From the NCBI GenBank assembly GCA_013399875.1, contig VXAZ01006775.1:6356148-6420147 (forward strand): a DNA stretch of 64,000 bases. The letters run 5' to 3'. Source of the stretch: Gymnorhina tibicen. Its lineage: Eukaryota > Chordata > Aves > Passeriformes > Artamidae. Shown in pieces: positions 31,930 through 43,904 of the stretch. Every line of letters starts with the position of its first letter. Positions within the stretch are counted from its first letter, which is position 1. Both the position numbers and the translations under genes were made by a program. Under the pieces are notes generated by a model. The model saw only the letters and a list, made by a program, of their open reading frames with translations. It did not search any database and was not told where the DNA came from.

Positions 31930-32184
31930 AAGCTGAAAAAGGGGTAGATTTCAACCAGTTATTAGGAAGAAACCCTTCCCTGTGAGGGTGGGGAGGCCCT
32001 GGCACAGGGTGCCCAGAGAAGCTGTGGCTGCCCCTGGATCCCTGGCAGTGTCCGAGGCCAGGTTGGACGGGGCTTGGAGCAGCCTGGGACAGTGGGAGGT
32101 GTCCCTGCCCATGGCAGAGGTGGAAGTGGATGATCTTGAATGTCCCTTCCAACCCAAACCATCCTATGATTCTGCGATTCTAAG
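31930..32184 (+). repeat. CR1 LINE 3' end, sense
   Basis: The sequence runs through GGCACAGGGTGCCCAGAGAA to CCCTTCCAACCCAAACCAT and ends in the CR1 terminal octamer-type repeat ATGATTCTGCGATTCTA. This is the diagnostic 3' end of avian CR1. It lies head to head with the antisense fragment just upstream. Confidence 0.8.
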
Positions 32185-33811
32185 TCAAAATAACATAGGG
32201 AAATAAACAAGAAGTCTGGAGGAGAACCTAATTGAATGTAATACATCAGAGCATGAGTTCTTTTTGTTCAAATTGTGAAACCATGTCTACACTTTATTTA
32301 AGATACATATTAAAAAAAGAAAAAGGAAGACTTGTGCATCATGGCCTGGTACCTATGCAGCAAATTTAACCATTGAGTCATAACTGCCCTTGAAATTAAA
32401 AGACGTCCTATGTGCCATAATGAAAAATAGTGTGGAGCTGCACTTCTTTCATATCTCAGAACACATTTCCAAATACCAAACTTCACAGCAATCCATCTCA
32501 CTCCTAAGCACAGCGATAGTGAGACATACTCCAAGTAATAATTTTCTGCATCTGTCACTATGAAGATTAAGAAGATTCATGTCATAAATACTGGATTAAA
32601 ACCAAAGCTAATTTTGTGCTGAGATCTCTACAGTGGTGTATCAAAAACCTGACAAAACAAAACAGGTTAATTGCAAAGCAGATGTTTGTAGCATAAGGAA
32701 ACCTCTTCCTTTTTCAACCTCCCTTTTTTTCCTTTTTTTTTCCAACTTTTTTTTTTTTTTTTAAACATAGTTATACTGTATTATAAACAACCTGATCTGA
32801 GGGTGAAACCAGTCCACACCAGGTACACCTGGATGCACAACAAATAAACACAAGTGGCAGTGTAAGAAAATCCTGAATTGTCAGGATCAGTCAGTGGTTT
32901 GGTTAATTGAACTGTGTCAGGCAACACGACAATCCTCCTGAAACCAGGGGCGGAACACAGACAGATCTCGACTTCTTGACTTCAGCAGCAATTCTGCTTA
33001 GATAAACTGACCAGTTTGGGGAACTGTGTGCTTGTCTCCTCCAGGTTCCTCTGGGAATTTCAGACACGTGTCCCAGAGAAGGCTAGACTTGCTTTGGGAG
33101 TGAGAGGGATAAAATCAACCTGAGACCTGAGATGTCAAGAGCATGCTGGTGTCTTCACTTAAGGCTGCTCTCCAACCTGCCTCTGCCCTCTCTCTGAATG
33201 TCTTCCTCCCACCCTTTCTCAGGAAGTAAAAGCTAGGTGAGAGCCAGCTCAGCAATTCCCTTGTGTGAGGCTGGTCAGGGCTGTCCTGTACCAGTGCCAA
33301 ACGCCAAAGCCTGACACTGGATTTTCTGATATTGTGAAAAAATGAGCAGCCAGTGTCAGCTGCCGGCACTACATCTCTGTTCAACAGCAGGGATTAAGAT
33401 AGTGGCTGAAAAGGATTCACTAGGATCCCAAGCTGACTCTCCCTCATGTTAATTTAAATGGTAATTAATTACATGTGTCACATCAGTGGGGTAGGATAGC
33501 TCTCATGGAGAGCCTTCCCCGTACATGCTGTTGTGCTTCTCAAAGCACACAAGAAGACGGGAAGCTGACTTGAGCCCACACCCAAAATATTTGTCCCCCA
33601 CTCTTGGCTTAGGGACAACTACTATGACAAAACCAAAATCCTGACAGAAATACAGCCACTAAAAGAACATGAGCCTGCAGCTTTAGTTGCCCAGCAGTGG
33701 ACACTTGTTATTTTTTATTTAAAACATCTCTGGAGAAAGGAAAATGAACACACCTGACAAATGAAGCACCTCAGAGTAGTCAAACAGAGCCTCAAGGGCA
33801 TCCTTTTGGCA
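32185..33811. other. gene-poor DNA
   Basis: No gene or clear repeat apart from T-rich runs near 32725-32762. Confidence 0.45.
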
Positions 33812-33940
33812 CCTGCTTTGGAGATATTTATATGCACTAATGAGATCCCATCTCAGTCATCTCTAGACTAAACAGGCCCAGCTCTTTCCCTGTGTGCTTT
33901 CATTGTTGTGACCCTTTTGTGCTCTAATGATACCCCCCAA
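33812..33940 (-). repeat. CR1 LINE fragment, antisense
   Basis: GAGATATTTATATGCACTAA, then text including AACAGGCCCAGCTC, matches reverse-complement CR1 sequence. It is diverged and lacks the 3' terminus. Confidence 0.6.
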
Positions 33941-34373
33941 TAATGTGGATTTTTTTCCATTATATATTTCACCCACCTGAGTGGGTGCCCAAAATCCATG
34001 TTGCACGAGGATGGAGGAGAAGATTTTGAAGCTGGTGCCCACCTTCTGGTACATAATGGAGAGTGTGGAGCGAGGCAAGTGGGGGAGCTGCCAGCCAGAA
34101 TTGTGCTCTGGTGGGAAAACTGGAGTGGTGCTGGTGCTGGCCATGGGAAGCCTGAGAGGAAAAGCAAGATGTGACTGGAAAAGGGGCCATGTGGAGGCAA
34201 GGCAGAACTTTCCTGGGACAAACATCCTTGTTCTAGGACACGGCAAGTAAAAGGCAGCATCAGCACGCAAGTGGGTGTGAAGTGACAGCCAAAGGTTGAT
34301 CTGTAGGGGGGATGAGACCACGAAAGACTCTCAAAGCCCCCAGGATCCTGGGCATCCCATCAGCTAGAGTGGC

Positions 34374-34590
34374 TCTTTCCCTCTCTCCCTTCCTCTTACT
34401 TTTCTTTCTCTTTCTTTCCTTTTCTCTCTTCTTCATTTTTATTTCTTTCTCTTTACTCTTTTTCCCTTTTCCTTCCTTCCTTTATTCATTCCTTCCTTCC
34501 TTCTTTCTTCCTCTCTCCCTTTTTTCTTCCCGTCTTTAATTTCCCTTTTTTTTTCTCTCTCTTCCCTTTCCCCCTCCCCCTTTATCCAAA
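34374..34590. repeat. polypyrimidine (C/T) tract
   Basis: About 215 bases almost entirely of C and T on the plus strand, with TTCC and TTTC repeats. Such tracts can form triplex DNA and mutate fast. Confidence 0.85.
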
Positions 34591-34689
34591 CCCCGCCTCC
34601 ACGCACTCCTAGCGTGAGGTGTAGTAGCTGAGGGACTAACACACCCGATTTCCACGCCGAGTCTGTAATTTACTAATAAAACTTTGCGG

Positions 34690-34820
34690 TGATACTATTA
34701 TTGTTATTGTTATTGTTGGGTCGCTTTGTTGTTGTTTTGTTGTTGTTGCTGATAATAACAATAATTGTTATTATTATTAATAACAATAACAACAACAACA
34801 ATAATAATAATAACAATTTA
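34690..34820. repeat. TTG/CAA inverted-repeat microsatellite
   Basis: TTATTG and TTG repeats in the left half face AACAAT and CAA repeats in the right half. At the centre ATAATAACAAT (34752-34762) and ATTGTTATTAT (34764-34774) form perfect arms around one base. An AATAAA sits just upstream at 34675-34680. The CpG-rich block begins about 30 bp downstream. Confidence 0.75.
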
Positions 34821-34839
34821 TTTTACTTTCTCTTGCGGA

Positions 34840-35260
34840 CCTTGGCCGCCCCCGGGAGCGCTTCCCGAGCCTGTGTCGCTTCCTTCCCGTGGCTGTCACG
34901 TCACAGCCGGCGCTGCCGGGCGCGGCCCCGCCCGCGGACCGCGCGTTCCGGCGGAGCTCCCGCAGGTGGGTCCGGGACCCGGACCCCGGCACGGAGCGGC
35001 TGCCCCGGGCTGCGGCTCCTCGGGATTTGGCTGCTCGGGATCCTGCTCCACTCGGGATGCTGCTGCCCTTGGGATGCTGCTCCCCCCGGGATGCGGCACC
35101 CCGCGGGATGCGGCTCCTCCCGGGATGCGGCTCCGCGGCCGCTCCGGAGCGCGGTGCCCCGGCTCCTTATCCCTGCGGAGGGTGTTGTTACAGGTTTGGA
35201 AGTATCGGCATCACCCGTCGGGCTGGCTCGTTGCGGGGGATAATGAGGAGGCCTCTGGAT
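34840..35260 (+). promoter_or_regulatory. CpG-rich putative promoter and 5' exon of the glutaredoxin-like gene
   Basis: The only strongly CG-dense block in this part of the window, with frequent CGCGG, GGCGG and CCGCCC motifs. It lies 3.2 kb upstream of the first exon with an ATG. A possible donor, GCAG-GTGGGT, is at 34962-34971. It likely holds the promoter and a non-coding first exon. Bidirectional use is possible. Confidence 0.55.
35022..35138 (+). repeat. 17-bp GC minisatellite in CpG block
   Basis: GGGAT recurs at 35022, 35037, 35054, 35071, 35088, 35105 and 35122; the last five intervals are exactly 17 bp. The unit is close to GGGATGCGGCTCCTCCC. Confidence 0.85.
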
Positions 35261-38200
35261 ACACTGTACCCTGCTGGGCTCGCCCGCGGTACTTGGATCA
35301 CTTAGCTCTAAAGTTTCCGGATACTCCTGGAGGGATTACTGAACAAAATGTGTTGCTCACTGGGATGAAGTGATACTTCCATCCTTTCTGGGGTGGAATG
35401 AAGTGTGTTTGTGCCTTTTTGCCCCAGATTACTGTGTTTTGGGGAAGAAAATGCATGGAAACATGCACTGATTGATGCACAACATCACCCCGCAGATACA
35501 GCTGGTATTACTGATGCTATCTTTGAATTTTGAGTTGTTGCAAGAACCTGATTCTTCCTGAAAGACTTGCAGAGTTTTGTGCATGTGCAAAAAGATTTTC
35601 TTCTATTTTGCAGGCCTCCTCTGAACGTCTGGTGGGGTAAAAGCTGTGTGGGGATCTCCACATCTGTGGGATTTGCTGTCCCCACTCACGTGGGCTCCTT
35701 GGTCTGTGGCACCTATTTTCCTGTTCAGCATTTCCTTGGTGGGTAATCAAACGCAGACTGCTGGGAAATTTAGTTTCCTTGATGGCCATAGCTGGTTTTG
35801 AATGAGGGACAACAGGAGACCCGTGTTTTAAATACCATCAACGTGCATTCTGATATTTGCATCTACTTGCTCCCCCCATTCTCTTTCAAGCTGTTACTTA
35901 AAAGGTAAATGGAGAAAAACCACCCTTCATGCCTCCCTTTCCTTGATTGATGCAGAGATTAAGTTTATACAGATAATTACCTCATCTATATAATGGATGG
36001 TTTTAGCGTCACAACTTACTTCTCCAGCAGATGAGGATTTACTGGGTGATAGAAATTCTATTAACAGGAATTGAATCCAACTTGGCTTCGCAAAAGAGAG
36101 CTTGGGCCAAGTCCAGACTCAAAAGAATAATTTGTTAAATCTGTAGCATTGTGGTGTAGGGGAAGGTAAATTCTCAAGACTGCAAGCATCCTTCTTTGCA
36201 TTTATGTATTCATTTTTTTCCTCAAGCAAATCTTTATAATTGGGGGTGGTCTAGAGAAAGATCCGGAATAATTATATGGGAAGTTTTATGTATTTTAGTG
36301 TCTTTGGTATCATTCTATTTGGGTGACTAAAAAGACAGGACTCTGTTTTCTTTAGGTTATTTATAAAAGCATCCAGCCAGTCTTATGCTAGCCCTGGAAA
36401 CAGCAGATTCTGTCTTCAGTAGCAGTAGTGGTCAGTGAAGATTTGCTGCTGAATTCTGAAAGTAGAATGCCTTGTAATTATGTAAAACTGGTAAGGAAGT
36501 TAAGGCACTGCTGGCTGATTTCTTTTTGTGGGGTCTCAAAGCTTAGGTGCAGATATCGTTTTGTTCATTCCCCTTCAGCTGATGATTCGGTAGGAGTTGT
36601 CCTCAGGACAACAGAGCATGGAGGGATCAAAACGGGGGTTTATAGGACTGAACTGGAGCTGTTTTATGCACGTATGTGTGTGGAAGGGAGAATGTGATCT
36701 GTGGAAACCTGGGCTTTATTCGTTCTGCTATCCACAAAATGATTTGAGAGCATCCTCCCCATTTGGAAGGCTTGGTAGGCTGGCAGCAAAAGCATTCTTA
36801 AAACACTTGTCAGAAAGCAGACATTTTTGTTCGGTCCTGTTTTTATCTTGCATGTGAACAGGCCGACAATGCTGCAAATACTTTATGCCAAAACTGCACC
36901 CACTGTCGATTTAAAGGTTTTCCACGTCTGACTGAGGCTCTTCCTGTCACCCAGATCGGCGTTTTCCCAAAAGGTTCCAAGCTTGCTCCTACATTTAACA
37001 TGTAAAATCCCAGGCACTTCTATTTCCACCTGGCTCGGTGAAACAAATGCAGTAGCTGCCAAGGACTGTGACCTTTGGGAGCGTGTGCTGTGCCAGGCAC
37101 TGCTCAGTGACAGGAATTTCACTGCTCTGCCCCTGCAGCTGACTCCTACTAACAACTGCTGTCTTTCGGCTGTGCGGGAAGATTGGTGGAGCAGCGCCCT
37201 GTCACCCGTTTCATTTTTTGTTGTGGTCGTGGCTTAGAAACAACAGCATTAAAGTTTAGAGTCCACAGAAGCGTTCTTTTATAGCGGTTTTGCTGGATAA
37301 ATTGCCCTCTTCAAAAGAAGCTCTGTGATAGTAGTACTGAGAGATCCAGTGAAAAAAAGAGAGCACTGGGCTGGTTTTTTTTGCTGAACGTCCTGAACTG
37401 TGCTTAGCAGTTGCAGGGTGGTCCTGCTCACTCTAAAGCTGTTTAAACTGTGATGTCACACTGTGTGTTTAGCTTCAGGTAACACAGCTGCGGGTTAGTC
37501 AGGCCTGGAACTGGGCAGAAGCAGTTTGGCTTTAGGTAAAAGGGATTTGGTTTGATTTGATTTGGTTTGATTTGGTTTTGCCAGTGTAAATTCTGAGACC
37601 AGGTGTCATGTCTGCTGATAAATCACCATGCGGACTCCCTTTTGGCTTCTGGGTATTTTTTGGCCCTCAGTCCCAAAATGCCTTGTAAAAGTCACATTAA
37701 GGCAGAAGTTTGGAGGAAGCAGTGTTGTTATTAATGTTATTATGAACAGGTGACTTCAAGGCTTCCACATGGCACCCTTCAGTAACACTTAACTTATTTA
37801 AACTCTCTCAAAGGAATCACAAACCCATCAATCTATCTGCTGTTGCAGGAAGGACTCGGGGCAGTGTGAATGCTTTTAATATTACCAAGTCAAACTGTCT
37901 TGGCTGCAGCTTTGTACTCACTGCAGAACGTGTTATATTAATATTCTGATTAGGTACAGATTAGTTTTTTGATGGAATAATTCGGGTAAGTAGACTATGT
38001 CAAACACAGCAGCAAGATTACAGAGGCTCAAAGCACAGCACTTTGCATTTTTAAATACATAATTCCAGCTGGCATCTGTGGAGCTGGAACAGCGTAATGC
38101 ATTTCTGTCAGCATTTCTGTTAGGGAATTTAAAAGAGTCATTTCAACAAGAAAACATAGGTGTTTCGCTGTTTTGTTGGGTTTTTTTTTTAATGGGACTG

Positions 38201-38320
38201 CTGGTTTTTGAGCTGCACAATGTTTCTGGCCTGCCACATAGTAAACCATCTCCCTGATGAATGTGTTGGTAACGTGAGCATAAAAACCTTGGCAGAATGT
38301 TTTGATTGTGTGTATTTCAG
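35261..38320 (+). other. putative intron 1
   Basis: Non-coding sequence between the CpG block and exon 2. It includes a short GATTTGGTTT repeat near 37550. No additional exon was recognised. The acceptor TGTATTTCAG ends at 38320. Confidence 0.4.
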
Positions 38321-38536
38321 AGCTGCGACAGAAGCATCGGATTTGTCCTGACATTAAATTTCATGAGCTATAACTTGGCACAGAGAAACACAGCGTTTTA
38401 TTCCTGCCTGAACAGGATGATGGTGCTCTGTTTCCTGAGCAGAGCCCTGCCACGAGCCAGGCATTCACCCAGCCCTCTGGGGAGACAACTCTGCTCAGCT
38501 GGCACGAATAAGCCAGTGTTGACTTTATTCACCAAG
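38321..38536 (+). other. C5orf63: C5orf63 homologue exon 2 (5' UTR end and residues 1-40)
   Basis: Acceptor TATTTCAG precedes 38321; donor GTAAGA begins at 38537. ATG lies at 38417. The coding part is 120 bp and ends after LTLFTK. Confidence 0.8.
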
Positions 38537-41500
38537 GTAAGAACTGTTTACACAATAAAGCTGGGCAAGGCTGTGTGTTTATCAGCTTTGATATATGGGA
38601 ATCACACATGAAATGGCTTGTCCTTGCTTTTTTTCATCCCCCTTTCAAAGTAGTATTGGGCGTTTTACTTCGTGGGTTTCTGCACACCAGGCTTTGCAGC
38701 ACAGTCCTGCTCTCACTGTAGCAAGCAAGAAACAGCAATCAACAAAGATTTTCACAACAGTTTTGCCTCAGTGACTCTATGGTTCATTTACTAGTTGGAG
38801 ATTTGGCCCAGCTGCCAGTGTTTCACCCTGAAAATGGAGAAAAGAGATGAATTGCTATACATAATCTGCCAAGCACAAGCATCCGCAGTCAAAGCAGGCT
38901 CTCCAAAGTGCCTACGTTTAATTTCAGCACCACCTGTGAGACTGCAAAATGTATCCAAATAGCGTGGAGAGCATGTGAGGGAAAGGTAGATTTTGTTTTA
39001 CCCTCTTTTATGCTTTATTGGCAACAGATGAAATGCAGGAAGGATTCCTAGGCGTGTTCAGAAAACAGATGAGGTGAGCAGGAAGGGTCATTTGTGGACT
39101 GTCGCATTCCATGAATTGTTTTCAGTTATTACCTGCATAGTTCTGCCCTTTTATAAAGGATGGCACAAGGTGGGTTATGCTGCATTTATGAGGTTGTTGC
39201 AGCCTTCAAGAGGAGACCAACTACAAATACAAAGCACTGAGAGTGCTGACATCAGTGCAGTGGTTTTAAATACGATTAAAATAATTTCCTCCTCCTCCAC
39301 AATGTTTGTTCATTCCATCACTAACCACACAGGAGTGTTTAAACTGTGTGACAGACTAATAGGTTAAAAATAATAGGTCAACATCCATTTAATAATCAGA
39401 ACTATAAAGTTGCAGCTTTCTCTCCCCCCGCCCAGTTCAGCCTCCACTCATTCATAATTCAAACGCGGTAAGGTAGGGAATAATGCTCTTACCTTTGGGT
39501 TAATAATTGGGAAAAAAAAGCTCTTTGTGTCTTAAAATTCCTAACTGGTAAGGCACTGTGTGAAATCAAATTTTCTAGTAGCAGATTTCCAGCAGTTCTC
39601 CAAAATGGCCTTTTGTTGAAGGTGTTTTTAACTCTGAATGTTTACTGTTAACTTTAAATGTTCACTGGCAATTGCAAAGCCAAGTGCAGACTATAAGAAA
39701 AACTTAATCTGCACTGTTAGCTTATGCTAATTAATGCCTTTTTTACTTCCTCCTTATTTTTAATAAGGAGAAAAGAGGAGGAAGAAGCAGAAGGGAGCTA
39801 TGACTTCTGCAGCACACTGATAGAAACCACCAAACAGGTTTCCCCTTGCAGTCCCCTTTTATGGCAACCCCAGCATTCGTGCAGCAGCTACTTATATAAA
39901 TGTACTTTCAAAGAAGATTTCACTGTTTGTTAAAATAATTCACTGCTGATTTTAAACCAGTACCACCTAGTGCCTGAGCTTGCCATGAGAGTGAAACCAC
40001 ATTTCTTTCCTAAAAGTTAGCCTCCTTTGTCAAATGCATTTATGTGACTGGTATGTTAGAAAGCTCTCAGGGAACCAACTGTGTCCTGTTTTAACTGGAA
40101 GGAGCCCAGTGTTCAGTCACCAATACCTGTTAGACCAGTCCCACTAAAAGCAATCAGAACCACTGAGAACATAGCACTTTAGTATCCTGCAGAGGTTTTC
40201 AGAGCACAAGGACTTGTCTGTGTGGGAAAGGCAATTCAGATGATATCTGAATAAAAGCAGAGTGTTTAATCTGAAGTGATTCACATGCAGGAAATAAAAA
40301 GTAGCTGTTTCATGTTAGCTTCTCATTTAAGCAAGCCCTAGGAAGAGTTTTCAGTGAGAGAAAGAGAAGAAGGTCTTTTCCAGCTGTGGAAGGTGTTTTG
40401 GGGCAGAGGGACAGAGCCATCACGTTCACCTCCATATACCTTGCTATGTGAATTGTAGCCAAATTCTGCTGTTGCAAACATTGGAGCATGCCTTGCTGAG
40501 GGTTACTTCTTCAGTTACAGACTGCATGATCAGCAGAACTCAGATGTTCAACTGCAGTGGAAAAATGAGGGAATTAAAAAAAACAAAGCCTGAAGGGACC
40601 CAATCACAGGTCAAAACACTGCAGCTGTTTGCCAGTTCTCCCCGCTGGAGGTTACTCTCCTTCCAGCTCTGCAGGTTGGAGGATCCTGCTTAATTTCTTC
40701 CAGGCAAAGCCACTCAGGTTATCTTAAATTCTTTTCCCATTGGAACTGAGCCAAATGTCCTGATCCGAGACAGGCTGGAAGTTACCTGTGTGACTTTTTC
40801 ATTCCTCTTCTAGCAGGAATGGTACCTGCAGCTGTCTTCATTTGGTGGTGACAGTGCTTTGAATATTCATTGCTGACCAAAGCGAGAGGCCTCTGCAGGA
40901 CCCTTCAGACCATTCCCTTGGATCAGCTTTCAGAAGGCTGTTAATTTCCCCCACGGGAAATGGAATAGGAAATGAAAAAATAATTCAGTTCTGTGTCTGG
41001 ATAGTTTTGGGGTTTTTTTTCATCTGTACTGCACTGCTAAGTAAAATTTTAGAAAGCCCTAAGACGGCGTGGTTGGTACAGGGGAGGGAACCTGCATTTG
41101 CAGTGATGAATGCTCATGTCTGTGTTATTTTACAGTACAAACAGCTTCTGTGTTTCACTGCATGCTTTAACCTACTCTGAATGTTTTCCTTTAGAAACCG
41201 TGCCCTCTGTGTGATGAAGCAAAAGAAGTTCTTGAGCCATACAAGGGAAAGGTAATGTGTGGCAATACTGCATATGTTTTCTATATGGAAAAAACCAGTT
41301 CATCAGGATTCTTCCTTTGTAAAGAGAAAATTGCTTGGATTTATTTGCATCTGTTATTCTTTCATGGATGACCTCTTCAAGATGATTTCAGCACTGATTT
41401 ACATAAAACTCATTATCCAAAAGCATTTTGTGACAATGCTACTCAAGTACGTATTGGCAAACTAAACCAATATACACCATGTTGCAGTAGTTGTTGAAAA

Positions 41501-42205
41501 CACTCCTTTTGTAAATACTGTTGCCTTGTCTGAAGGAGGAGTTTGCAACTTTTATGAGGCAGGTGATGATATAATTTGGGAAGGATGTTACTAAGTGGGG
41601 CTTTGAATATTTGAAATGTGTGACTGCAATTTTTGCCGTTCTTCAACCAGGTTTTGATCTCTCTGTTGAAGGATGAAACTTTTAATGGAAGCATTAAGAG
41701 CTGCTGCAGTCTTCTGCCTGACAGGCAGCTGTTCTGTTCCCAGCTGCATGTTTATTGAGATTGCTGCTCACAGGAGAGTGGTTCTGCACAGTAGAACAAG
41801 AATATCCTGGGCTAGGGAGAGATTCCTTTGTGGAGAGGCAGCCAAGGGTTGTGGCCACATATGTTTTGTACTCAAAAAAACAGGCACTTACCTACAACAC
41901 AAAGAATAAACCCAAAAGCTGCAAGAAAACAGCCTTGCATTTCTGAGGAAAACATTGATCAGAGGACAAGCAGGTACAGTTTTTCATTGTCCAGTAGGAA
42001 CTGACATGTTTCTGCTCTGTCACAGTTTATTCTGCAGGAGGTGGATATTACCCTTCCAGAGAACTCAGCGTGGTATGAAAAATACAAGTATGACATACCT
42101 GTTTTTCACTTAAATGGGAAGTTCCTAATGAAGCATCGAGTCGACATCCCGAAGTTTGAGGACCGACTGAGGAAGATGGAGCTGCAAAGTGATGGGAACC
42201 AGTGA
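38417..42205 (+). CDS. C5orf63: glutaredoxin-like protein, C5orf63 homologue (3 coding exons)
   Basis: Coding exons are 38417-38536, 41195-41251 and 42026-42205, giving 40, 19 and 59 codons plus stop: a 118-residue protein. All junctions are phase 0 with GT donors (GTAAGA, GTAATG) and pyrimidine-rich AG acceptors. The product matches the small thioredoxin-fold family known as glutaredoxin-like C5orf63 / yeast YDR286C. It has a first beta strand PVLTLFTK, a redox-type KPCPLCDEAKEV (CXXC) at the helix start, then ITLPENSAWYEKYKYDIPVF with the conserved cis-Pro context (DIPVFHLNG). The redox role is a family prediction and no substrate is established. The first 33 residues are Arg-rich and Asp/Glu-free, which might be a mitochondrial presequence. 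ATG 38417 is followed at once by a second ATG at 38420. Confidence 0.93.
38537..41194 (+). other. intron between coding exons 1 and 2
   Basis: 2,658 bp. It starts GTAAGAAC and ends TTTTCCTTTAG. No further exon or identifiable repeat is seen in it. Confidence 0.75.
41195..41251 (+). other. C5orf63: C5orf63 homologue exon 3 (CXXC exon)
   Basis: A 57-bp exon encoding KPCPLCDEAKEVLEPYKGK. It is phase 0 at both ends and carries both redox cysteines. Confidence 0.92.
41252..42025 (+). other. intron between coding exons 2 and 3
   Basis: 774 bp. It starts GTAATG and ends CTCTGTCACAG. Nothing else is recognised inside. Confidence 0.8.
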
Positions 42206-42480
42206 AGAAAATCAGGAAGCCAGGAAACCAGCTGCTCTGGTGCAGATCTGAAAGGTGAAAAGAACTGTGTGAGGAAAACCATATTCATTATCTGGCCTTA
42301 AACTTCTTAGGAACATGTGGTATCGGAGTCCAAAAAACTTGAGTGACTTGTGTTCTGTTTTGTAATAATCACCCAGCCCAGCTGCAGCAGGAGCCACCTT
42401 TCCTGTACCATCCGTTCGCTGCTCTCGTGGGCTGGCTTCTCACTGCCAGAATAAATGCTGCTCCACAACAGCAGATAAAG
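42026..42480 (+). other. C5orf63: C5orf63 homologue last exon and 3' UTR
   Basis: Coding to TGA 42203-42205, then about 250 bp of 3' UTR ending after AATAAA at 42450-42455. The cleavage site is probably 10-30 bases after the signal. Confidence 0.8.
42450..42455 (+). terminator. polyadenylation signal AATAAA
   Basis: First canonical AATAAA downstream of the stop, 245 bp away, on the coding strand. Confidence 0.7.
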
Positions 42481-42491
42481 TAAACTCTGTT

Positions 42492-43545
42492 TGTGTCAGG
42501 GTTGGCATGGCCAGGTTTTGGTAGTGGGGGAGGTGGTACAGGGGTGAGAAGCTGCTGGAAGCTTCCCCGGTGTCCAGCAGAGACAACACCAGCCTGCTCC
42601 AGGATGGACCCTCTGGCCACGTCCGAGCCTGTCAGTGATGCTGGTGGTGCCTCTGGGACAAGAGATTTAAAAAGATGGGCAGAAAACCTGCACAGCACCA
42701 CTGCAGCCAAAGAGAAGAGTGAGAGTATGTGACAGAAACAGCTCTGGAGACGCCAACACCAGAAAAGGAGCAGGAGGAGCTGCTCCAGGTGCTGGAGCTG
42801 AGGTTCCCCTGCAGCCTGTGGGGAACCCTTGGTGAGGCAGCTGTGCCCCTGCAGCCTTTGGAAGTTAACAGAGCAGAGATCCCCCTGCAGCACTTGCAGG
42901 ACCTCATGGCAGAGCAGGTGGATGTGCCTGAAGGAGGCTCTGAGGTATCGGGAAACTTGCACTGGGAGCAGGTTTCCTGGCAGGACCTGTGACCCTGTGG
43001 GGCACCCATGCTGGAGCAGCCTGTTCCTGAAGGACTGTGCCCTGTGGAGAGGGACCCACACTTGAACAGCTCGTGAAGAACTGCAGCCTGGGGGAAGGAT
43101 TCACTCTGGAAAAGTTCATGGAGGACTCTCTCCCATGGGAGGGACCCCGTGCTGGAGCAGGGGAAGAGCAAAAGGAGGAAGGAGAGAATGTTTAATAAAA
43201 TGACCACAAATGCCACTCTCCATCTCCCTGAACCACTGAGGGGAAACAGGAATAGAAAACTGAGTGAAGTTAAGCCTGGGAAGAAGGGACAAAGGTGTTT
43301 TTAAGATATCATTTCCTTTCTCTTTACCCTACTCTGATTTGATTGGTAATAAACTAATTTCCCCAAGTCAAGTTCTGTTTTGCTGGTGCCAGTGATCAGG
43401 GAGTGATCTCTCTCTGTTCCTCATCTCAAACCACGAGCCTTTTGTTGTGTTTTCTCTCCCCTGCACAGCTGGTGAGGGGACTGATAGAGTGACTTTGGTG
43501 GGCATGTGGCATCCAGCCAGGATCAGCTTTTAAAAGATGATTAGC
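42492..43545 (+). repeat. avian ERVL-type LTR, solo, diverged
   Basis: A block of about 1 kb from TGTGTCAGGG contains degenerate repeats of a CCTGCAGCC...CTGGAGCAG theme and ends with GGTAATAAACTAATTTCC and the GCACCTGGCATCCAGCC-like text typical of a very common avian LTR family. This is recognition from general memory of avian repeats, not a search. It starts about 40 bp after the host polyadenylation signal. Long open frames inside it on both strands are repeat artefacts. Confidence 0.55.
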
Positions 43546-43559
43546 ACGTGTAGACTGTG

Positions 43560-43729
43560 GGTGTGTGTGGTGGTTGAGGCCAAATTCAGGGAAATGTTCA
43601 AAAGGAAGGTCTCCCCAAAGGAAGGCAGGCCACAAACCACCCCTCCCCCCAACCGGGTTCGGGAAAAAAATTTTCCCGAGGGAAAGTGAAGGAGAAAATA
43701 AAAACTATTTATTTAACAAACACACAGGA
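43560..43729. repeat. second LTR-like fragment
   Basis: GCCACAAACCACCCCTCC, a palindromic centre GAAAAAAATTTTCCC and AAAACTATTTATTTAACAAA resemble another avian ERV LTR region. Orientation and ends are unclear. Confidence 0.35.
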
Positions 43730-43730
43730 A

Positions 43731-43777
<47 letters not shown>
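43730..43777. repeat. AAT microsatellite running into a gap
   Basis: At least 15 copies of AAT directly before Ns. A CT repeat lies on the other side (43891-43904). The microsatellite probably caused the gap. Confidence 0.9.
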
Positions 43778-43889
43778 NNNNNNNNNNNNNNNNNNNNNNN
43801 NNNNNNNNNNNNNNNNNNNNNNNNNNNNNNNNNNNNNNNNNNNNNNNNNNNNNNNNNNNNNNNNNNNNNNNNNNNNNNNNNNNNNNNNN
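43778..43889. other. assembly gap (112 Ns)
   Basis: Unknown sequence flanked by AAT and CT repeats. Confidence 0.95.
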
Positions 43890-43904
43890 TTTCTCTCTCT
43901 CTCT

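Noticed and set aside
34689..35373. Long overlapping frames (138-202 codons) across the CpG block
   Set aside because: They begin in the microsatellite, are created by GC-rich repeats, differ by frame without conserved motifs, and no splice structure links them to the gene.
42369..43216. Minus-strand frames of 230 and 194 codons
   Set aside because: They lie within the repetitive ERVL-type LTR and reflect its internal repeats.
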